From Deltaproteobacteria bacterium RBG_13_43_22 (lineage in GTDB: Bacteria; Desulfobacterota; RBG-13-43-22), in assembly GCA_001797675.1 (NCBI GenBank), contig MGQB01000002.1:20699-84698 (forward strand): DNA of 64,000 nt. The letters run 5' to 3'. Below the pieces are notes generated by a model that did not search any database, had not been told where the DNA came from, and saw nothing but the letters and a program-made list of their open reading frames with translations. The translations under genes were made by a program, and so were the position numbers. Shown here in pieces: positions 59,799 to 64,000 of the stretch. The first letter of the stretch is position 1; every line of letters begins with the position of its first letter.

Positions 59799-60197
59799 TT
59801 ACCCTTCCCATGGATCCGATTCCGGTTTGATATCCAGAATGGGGGTCCCATCCATCATGTCCAATCCTTTAACGCGAATCGTCGTAGCCTCGATATCAAG
59901 GACTTCGAGAAGCGACATTCCAATCGGATTAGGGCGAAATGGCGAATGGCTGCTAAAAACCCCCACTTTTTTATCGTAAATCGGCGGCTTGATTCTCATG
60001 AACTTCTCGGAAAACTCGGGACTTTTATGGAAATGGAAGATAACAAAAATCTTCTGGCCGGGCCTGATTTCTCTGAGTCCTTCCAGATAGGCCTCATCAA
60101 TTTTTAAGCTTCCCACCACGTCCGACACCTTCCAACTTCGAGGAATTTCTTGCACATCGGTGGATACATAACCAATTGGATTCATTTCAATACTCAT
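59799..60197 (-). CDS. TsaA/TrmO-family tRNA methyltransferase-like protein
   Basis: This 132-residue beta-barrel protein has IGYVSTDVQE, FVIFHFHKSP, FSSHSPFRPNPIGMSLLEVL and LDMMDGTPILDIKP, the SAM-pocket motifs of TrmO, which methylates N6 of threonylcarbamoyl-adenosine 37 in tRNA. It is one-domain and shorter than E. coli TrmO (about 235), as in many bacteria and archaea. AGGAGAAAT precedes the ATG. Confidence 0.85.
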   Translation of the reverse strand: MSIEMNPIGYVSTDVQEIPRSWKVSDVVGSLKIDEAYLEGLREIRPGQKIFVIFHFHKSPEFSEKFMRIKPPIYDKKVGVFSSHSPFRPNPIGMSLLEVLDIEATTIRVKGLDMMDGTPILDIKPESDPWEG

Positions 60198-60302
60198 TTT
60201 ATTTCTCCTTTCATCCTGCTGAAAATCATAGACATTATGAATTTACTTTGCTTACTTTAATACTGAACAGACTTTCAATTACCTGCACCTCCATTCATTA
60301 GC

Positions 60303-61337
60303 TTATAGTCCTTTTGCATTATTGAGTATTCCAAAACTACTAACATAGTGCCCAATCACGAGGTTTTTGCCTACCCTTACGTCACGATAAGCGGAAGGGT
60401 AAGCCTTCCTGAAGGCATCTATGCTTGCATCACAGCTATCGTGCGCCGAAAGCGAAACAATTCCTGGCTTGATTTTTCTAAAAACTTCTATGTCTTTATT
60501 TACTTCCTCCATGGTTATAAAGTTCCACGGCGGCTTACCCGTTCCGTATAACTTCTGTATGGGAATACCGAGTATTTTCATCCTACTGTCTGTAACCGCG
60601 TAATGAAGGCCACCCACTATGCCGTAAATCGGTGTTTCAAACAGTTCCCGAGTTCTCTTAATTAACCTGGGAACTGTCTGATGCCCACAGCCTACAACAA
60701 GGACAACACCTTTGCCTTCTACGTTGATGGCTAGCGCCTGTTCCGGCGTCCAGCCTGTAAAAAAAAGATAGCTTGGAATTGTCCCGGTAGTAGCAACGCC
60801 CTTTGAAATAATTACCGGATTTTCTGCGCATACAGGTGTTAATCCCGGGTATGTCATGGGAACAGGAGTATATACCCTCTTTGCCCCCAAATCAGCCTGC
60901 TTGTTTGTCAGTGAAAACGATTTTTCTTTACTCCATTTGAATCCGCCAACATGGTCTACATGGTTGTGGGAGATTACAATAACACCTATCTTGTTCAGTT
61001 CTACACCCAATTTCTTCATATTATGGAGTAAAGGCGATGGGTCTTCCTTTTTACCATTCATGCCAACATCAAAGAGGATTAGAGATTCATCTGTTTTCAC
61101 CAGACAAGACACCCCCGCTTCGCCTTTTAAATCGGCGCTATCTGCATACCAGTCGACCAGAGGCAAAATTTCCAGGATCTTTGTAGTTCCGAGGTTTTTA
61201 ATTTTATTCATAGTTAAATTCCGACATAATGAATCCACCTTTTGACTGCCCCATTTGAAATCAATATAAAAATATACTAATAATCCTGAAACCGTTAAAA
61301 GGAGAACACCAGTAATTACACCGATGCCTTTTTTCAT
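60303..61337 (-). CDS. Membrane-anchored MBL-fold metallohydrolase
   Basis: This 344-residue protein has one N-terminal transmembrane helix (about 5-26) and a metallo-beta-lactamase fold with the metal motif VISHNHVDHVGGF, LFDVGMNGKK and VVGCGHQTVPRL. It resembles the dihydropterin-6-yl-methyl aminobenzene phosphate synthase-like branch. It is probably periplasmic or membrane-bound; the substrate is unknown. GGAGAGAT precedes the ATG. Confidence 0.82.
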   Translation of the reverse strand: MKKGIGVITGVLLLTVSGLLVYFYIDFKWGSQKVDSLCRNLTMNKIKNLGTTKILEILPLVDWYADSADLKGEAGVSCLVKTDESLILFDVGMNGKKEDPSPLLHNMKKLGVELNKIGVIVISHNHVDHVGGFKWSKEKSFSLTNKQADLGAKRVYTPVPMTYPGLTPVCAENPVIISKGVATTGTIPSYLFFTGWTPEQALAINVEGKGVVLVVGCGHQTVPRLIKRTRELFETPIYGIVGGLHYAVTDSRMKILGIPIQKLYGTGKPPWNFITMEEVNKDIEVFRKIKPGIVSLSAHDSCDASIDAFRKAYPSAYRDVRVGKNLVIGHYVSSFGILNNAKGL

Positions 61338-61473
61338 AAGATCTCTCCTCTTGCTGATATCAAGCCTCTATAAGGAGCAATGGTTAGGTCATGCATTATA
61401 ATTATCTGTCATTCCTTTCCTTGTCCAAGGTTCTGCTCGTTGTTGCTTAGGATATAGTAAAACGTTAACCACA

Positions 61474-62268
61474 CTATGAATGTATTTGATCAGCGATTTT
61501 CCTTTTATTAAAAAACGGAAGTAAAGAAAAATATACGATAAACGCGCCTTGAATTGCGGTGAAAATTGGATACCACCATATCCCGCCAAGGCAGGGTTTT
61601 CCCATGATAAGGTGATATACGATGGGTTGCATCAGCACTATAATCCCTGAAAATAGTGCTAGTCCTAAACTCCCCTTCATTCTTTTTAATACCATAGCTG
61701 CCGCTACAATCATGATCAGGGTAACTAATAGAACCCCTATAACGGCTGTTATCCCTCCCTCTTGACGAAAGCCTACAACCATTTCACGGACGAATTTTTG
61801 CCCGGTTTGCATCAGCAAGAAGCCACTAATAGCGTAAAAATAAATGGAAGGTGATTGTAATCCGGTTTTATTTATTGAATCGAATCGTTCATTATTGTCA
61901 CGCCAGGCAAGGATGGTGAAAAATCCGATCATGATTCCCTGAAAGATCGGGAACAAAGGATACCACCAGACGCCATTGGGTTCTTTATAGCCTGAGATGA
62001 CATAGACTAAAAGCCATTGAAGCAATATCGCCCATAGAGCCGGTATCATTCCAAACATCAGCCCTATTTTATTCCTCATGGATATAAGAATCATACTGAG
62101 GATTCCCACTAAAAGAATAAAGATATCCCCGACAATGTTGATCCGCCAGCTCATCTTTACTGCCAAAGGTAGTTCCCAAGCCAATAGGTGAAATAGATTA
62201 TAGAGCAATGCGGCAACAGTAACTTGAAGATAAATGGAAGATGATTTTATTTTATCCATGATTTTCAT
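61474..62268 (-). CDS. Polytopic membrane protein with internal duplication
   Basis: This 264-residue protein has about seven transmembrane helices. Two similar segments, WWYPLFPIFQGIMIGFFTIL (about 100-120) and WWYPIFTAIQGAFIVYFSLL (about 230-250), point to an internal repeat. No family name is recognised. It starts 36 bases after the methyltransferase-like gene and shares its TetR-controlled transcript. Confidence 0.65.
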   Translation of the reverse strand: MKIMDKIKSSSIYLQVTVAALLYNLFHLLAWELPLAVKMSWRINIVGDIFILLVGILSMILISMRNKIGLMFGMIPALWAILLQWLLVYVISGYKEPNGVWWYPLFPIFQGIMIGFFTILAWRDNNERFDSINKTGLQSPSIYFYAISGFLLMQTGQKFVREMVVGFRQEGGITAVIGVLLVTLIMIVAAAMVLKRMKGSLGLALFSGIIVLMQPIVYHLIMGKPCLGGIWWYPIFTAIQGAFIVYFSLLPFFNKRKIADQIHS

Positions 62269-62304
62269 TCCTGACTTTATTGTTTTAGTATTTTATATTT
62301 TTCG

Positions 62305-62868
62305 TTATATGTATCGCCGTACCTTGTTCCGGTATTCAATCCATTGTTCTCCAAATCGACTCTCCATAAATACTTCCTCGGACAGAATAATCTTATGGTG
62401 AACAGACAATGCGATGACTACCAGCATCCAGTTGATGGGATTCTGGACATATACAACCGAACCCAGCGCTATCAGATAAAGACCGAATAGCATGGGGTTT
62501 CGACTCAAACGATATATGCCGGTTGTGCGCAAAGCCGTATTTGCTTGTGCAAGTCCAACACGAAGTGAAAATGTCCCAAGCTTTAATATTGCAAGCTTAA
62601 AAAACATAACTCCGATGCCGAATAAGGCAATACATATCCAGAAAAAGACATCGTTCTTTGAAAATAGCGAGAGATTGCCAACCCGCAACTGAACATGAAT
62701 TAGTATGAACGATGCAAAGAGCGATACTTTTCCAAGGAAAAACAGTTTCTTGTTTATTCCTATACACCCCAACGTTTCCACTTTCTTGAGTTTCTGGATA
62801 ATTCTTGGGACTATTGCCGCAATTATAAATATTGCAAACAGAGCTCTCATTATCATTACTTTTTCCAT
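62305..62868 (-). CDS. ICMT-family membrane methyltransferase
   Basis: This 187-residue protein has about five hydrophobic helices and the motif TGIYRLSRNPMLFGLYLIAL with EEVFMESRFGEQWIEYRNKV, diagnostic of the isoprenylcysteine carboxyl methyltransferase/PEMT family. It is the first gene after the operator at 63024. This is the second ICMT gene in the window linked to a TetR regulator. Confidence 0.82.
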   Translation of the reverse strand: MEKVMIMRALFAIFIIAAIVPRIIQKLKKVETLGCIGINKKLFFLGKVSLFASFILIHVQLRVGNLSLFSKNDVFFWICIALFGIGVMFFKLAILKLGTFSLRVGLAQANTALRTTGIYRLSRNPMLFGLYLIALGSVVYVQNPINWMLVVIALSVHHKIILSEEVFMESRFGEQWIEYRNKVRRYI

Positions 62869-63023
62869 GAGTGATACCCCTTCTTTAATAAAATAGTTAC
62901 CGTCATTTTACGGAATTCCAACACCTTTTTTCGAGTACATCACCGATGACAATTAAGAATTACCAACCCCTTCTTATATTGAATCTTGTGGTCTGATATT
63001 TTAAGACCTTTTGGGTTTTATTA

Positions 63024-63039
63024 ACGTACATCTGTTCGT
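63024..63039. promoter_or_regulatory. Candidate TetR operator before the membrane-gene operon
   Basis: ACGTACATCTGTTCGT is a near-palindrome and matches the site at 63666-63681 (shared ACGNACANNTGTTCRT). It lies between the 3' end of tetR and the ICMT gene. Confidence 0.65.
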
Positions 63040-63060
63040 ATTTAACTTAAAAAAAAGAGG

Positions 63061-63663
63061 TTAGGTGAAAAACTCCACCATGCCTCTGATGTGATACTTC
63101 ATCAAAGAATCAATATTGTTTTTTGCCCATTCATCATTTTTATAGTTACGCGTTATTTCTAGGATACCTTCGATCAGATTCATGGCCAGAATATGCATTA
63201 AGAAACTGTCCCGCAGAAGTCTTTTCTTTTTTGTTGATATGATATTTTCAGTAAAATTATTTTCCATGGCGCTTTCCATCATTTTTTTTAATTGTTCATA
63301 TTTCGTACCTTGACTGCAATCCATAATCAGTATTAGCTCGTTGCGGTATTTTCTGACCATTTCAAACATCGCTTTGGGTACAAATTCAGTGAATTGCTGC
63401 ATAAAGTTTTCATTGTTGAAATCTTTATTCGCCTTATATTCAAAGACTTCTTTACGGAGGTTCCTTAGGTGATGAAAAACTGGATCGACAATGGCGTAGA
63501 ACAACTCCTCCTTGCTTTTGAAATAGTTATACACGTTGCTCGTGCTGATTACGGCCTTTTTGGCAATTTCCCTCATAGAAGCCTTGCCAAAACCCTGCGT
63601 TAAAAACGTTTCTCTGGAGGCAGCTAATATTTTTTCCCTTATGTCATCTTTTTGAAACTGCAT
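63061..63663 (-). CDS. TetR-family regulator
   Basis: This 200-residue repressor has a TetR helix-turn-helix (about 10-56: KILAASRETFLTQGFGKASM, EIAKKAVISTSNVYNYFKSK) and a ligand domain. Paired near-palindromes lie immediately before its own start and before the next operon, so it most likely controls both. The ligand is unknown. Confidence 0.88.
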   Translation of the reverse strand: MQFQKDDIREKILAASRETFLTQGFGKASMREIAKKAVISTSNVYNYFKSKEELFYAIVDPVFHHLRNLRKEVFEYKANKDFNNENFMQQFTEFVPKAMFEMVRKYRNELILIMDCSQGTKYEQLKKMMESAMENNFTENIISTKKKRLLRDSFLMHILAMNLIEGILEITRNYKNDEWAKNNIDSLMKYHIRGMVEFFT

Positions 63664-63665
63664 TT

Positions 63666-63681
63666 ACGAACACCTGTTCAT
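63666..63681. promoter_or_regulatory. Candidate TetR autoregulatory operator
   Basis: ACGAACACCTGTTCAT, with core palindrome GAACACCTGTTC, begins three bases from the tetR start codon. It has the same pattern as 63024-63039. Confidence 0.65.
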
Positions 63682-63773
63682 TTTTGCTTAAAGTAATGGC
63701 AATCAATCTTTTTGTCAAGCATTTTTTAGAAAAAATTAAAAATTATTTTGATACAATCTTCAAAAGTCCTCAT

Positions 63774-63812
63774 ACCGGTGAATCCCGTATCAAATACGGG
63801 ACAGGCACCGGT
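63774..63812. repeat. Two-tier hairpin
   Basis: The outer stem ACCGGTG (63774-63780)/CACCGGT (63806-63812) encloses the perfect inner stem CCCGTAT (63784-63790)/ATACGGG (63794-63800). Confidence 0.6.
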
Positions 63813-64000
63813 GTTCAGTATGTTTGTAACCATTTGATATTTAATAATTCCGGCAAACCCAACCGTAATTGGGCTTGATTGATTCAAAAAATATATGAGG
63901 AAATATAGGGACCGGGGGTCTGTTGAAAAACCCTATCAAAATCCTGCGTATTTGAAAAGGGTGTTTTGACAAATAACATATCAAAGCAATTTAATTATAT
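63813..64000. other. Right edge, no supported gene
   Basis: Apart from the two-tier hairpin, the 337 bases after the tetR start hold no convincing frame. A short plus-strand frame at 63684-63878 runs through the hairpin and is not protein-like. Confidence 0.3.

Noticed and set aside
1..64000. CRISPR array, prophage or integron
   Set aside because: No regularly spaced direct repeats, integrase, cas, phage structural or transposase genes were seen; the dispersed repeats are inverted and irregularly placed.

Overview
The window reads as a chromosomal segment of a strictly anaerobic bacterium, most probably a Desulfobacterota (former Deltaproteobacteria) lineage. Support comes from a bacterial-type CODH/acetyl-CoA synthase operon, a NikR-controlled ECF nickel importer, a rubrerythrin/desulfoferrodoxin/rubredoxin oxygen-defence cluster, a 2-oxoacid:ferredoxin oxidoreductase and a branched-chain amino-acid-type (Liv) ABC transporter beside acyl-CoA chemistry. 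No tRNA, rRNA, CRISPR array, integrase or intact transposase was recognised. This is an assignment from gene content; no marker phylogeny was possible.

Layout. 1-2 kb: YtxH-type envelope genes and a FabH-like ketoacyl synthase. 2.3-6.4 kb (minus): NikO, NikQ, NikN/L, NikM, a beta-barrel-like protein and NikR, followed by a decayed CbiO/NikO tail. 6.6-9.5 kb: an XRE-cupin regulator, RadC and RlmE. 9.7-13.8 kb: yebC-ruvC-ruvA-ruvB followed by an orphan ParA ATPase and a coiled-coil protein. 13.9-15 kb: a TetR/ICMT-methyltransferase pair. 15.4-24 kb: the Wood-Ljungdahl carbonyl-branch operon cdhD-cooS-acsB-cdhE-acsE. 24.3-28 kb: siroheme/heme genes (Met8-like, CcsA-like, hemA). 28-33 kb: ssb, tldD, a small exported protein, Usp and an MFS carrier. 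33-43 kb: an acyl-CoA ligase, an HpaB/AbfD-family flavoprotein and livKHMGF. 43-53 kb (plus): a redox island with a Fur/PerR regulator, rubrerythrin, superoxide reductase, a ferritin-like protein, KorAB, rubredoxin, several tiny zinc-ribbon/rubredoxin-like proteins, an Fe-S flavoprotein and a DUF255 protein. 53-58 kb: a hybrid histidine kinase, two small Cys-rich proteins, and ArsR with ChrA. 58-64 kb (minus, visibly AT-richer): a TetR-controlled run of membrane and modification genes.

How it fits together. Nickel import (2-6 kb) feeds the nickel enzymes CooS and AcsB. The acs operon makes or cleaves acetyl-CoA. The ligase, flavoprotein and Liv transporter suggest uptake and CoA activation of organic, possibly aromatic or hydroxy, acids. 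KorAB makes reduced low-potential carriers, and the rubredoxin, superoxide reductase and rubrerythrin use electrons to remove oxygen species.

The most unusual feature is non-coding. Many intergenic gaps hold inverted repeats whose arms are built from short quasi-tandem words. At least six gaps share a composite in which such a hairpin is followed by a conserved module (ATTTTCATGTTTCGTGGC, spacer, GGCATGAGG). Also notable are a candidate multi-helix RNA near 24.1 kb, a 125-nt element present twice (30.4 and 55.9 kb), a histidine-rich tail on NikO, a long Lys/Ala/Glu-rich tail on CdhD, and matched TetR operator sites at 63.0 and 63.7 kb.
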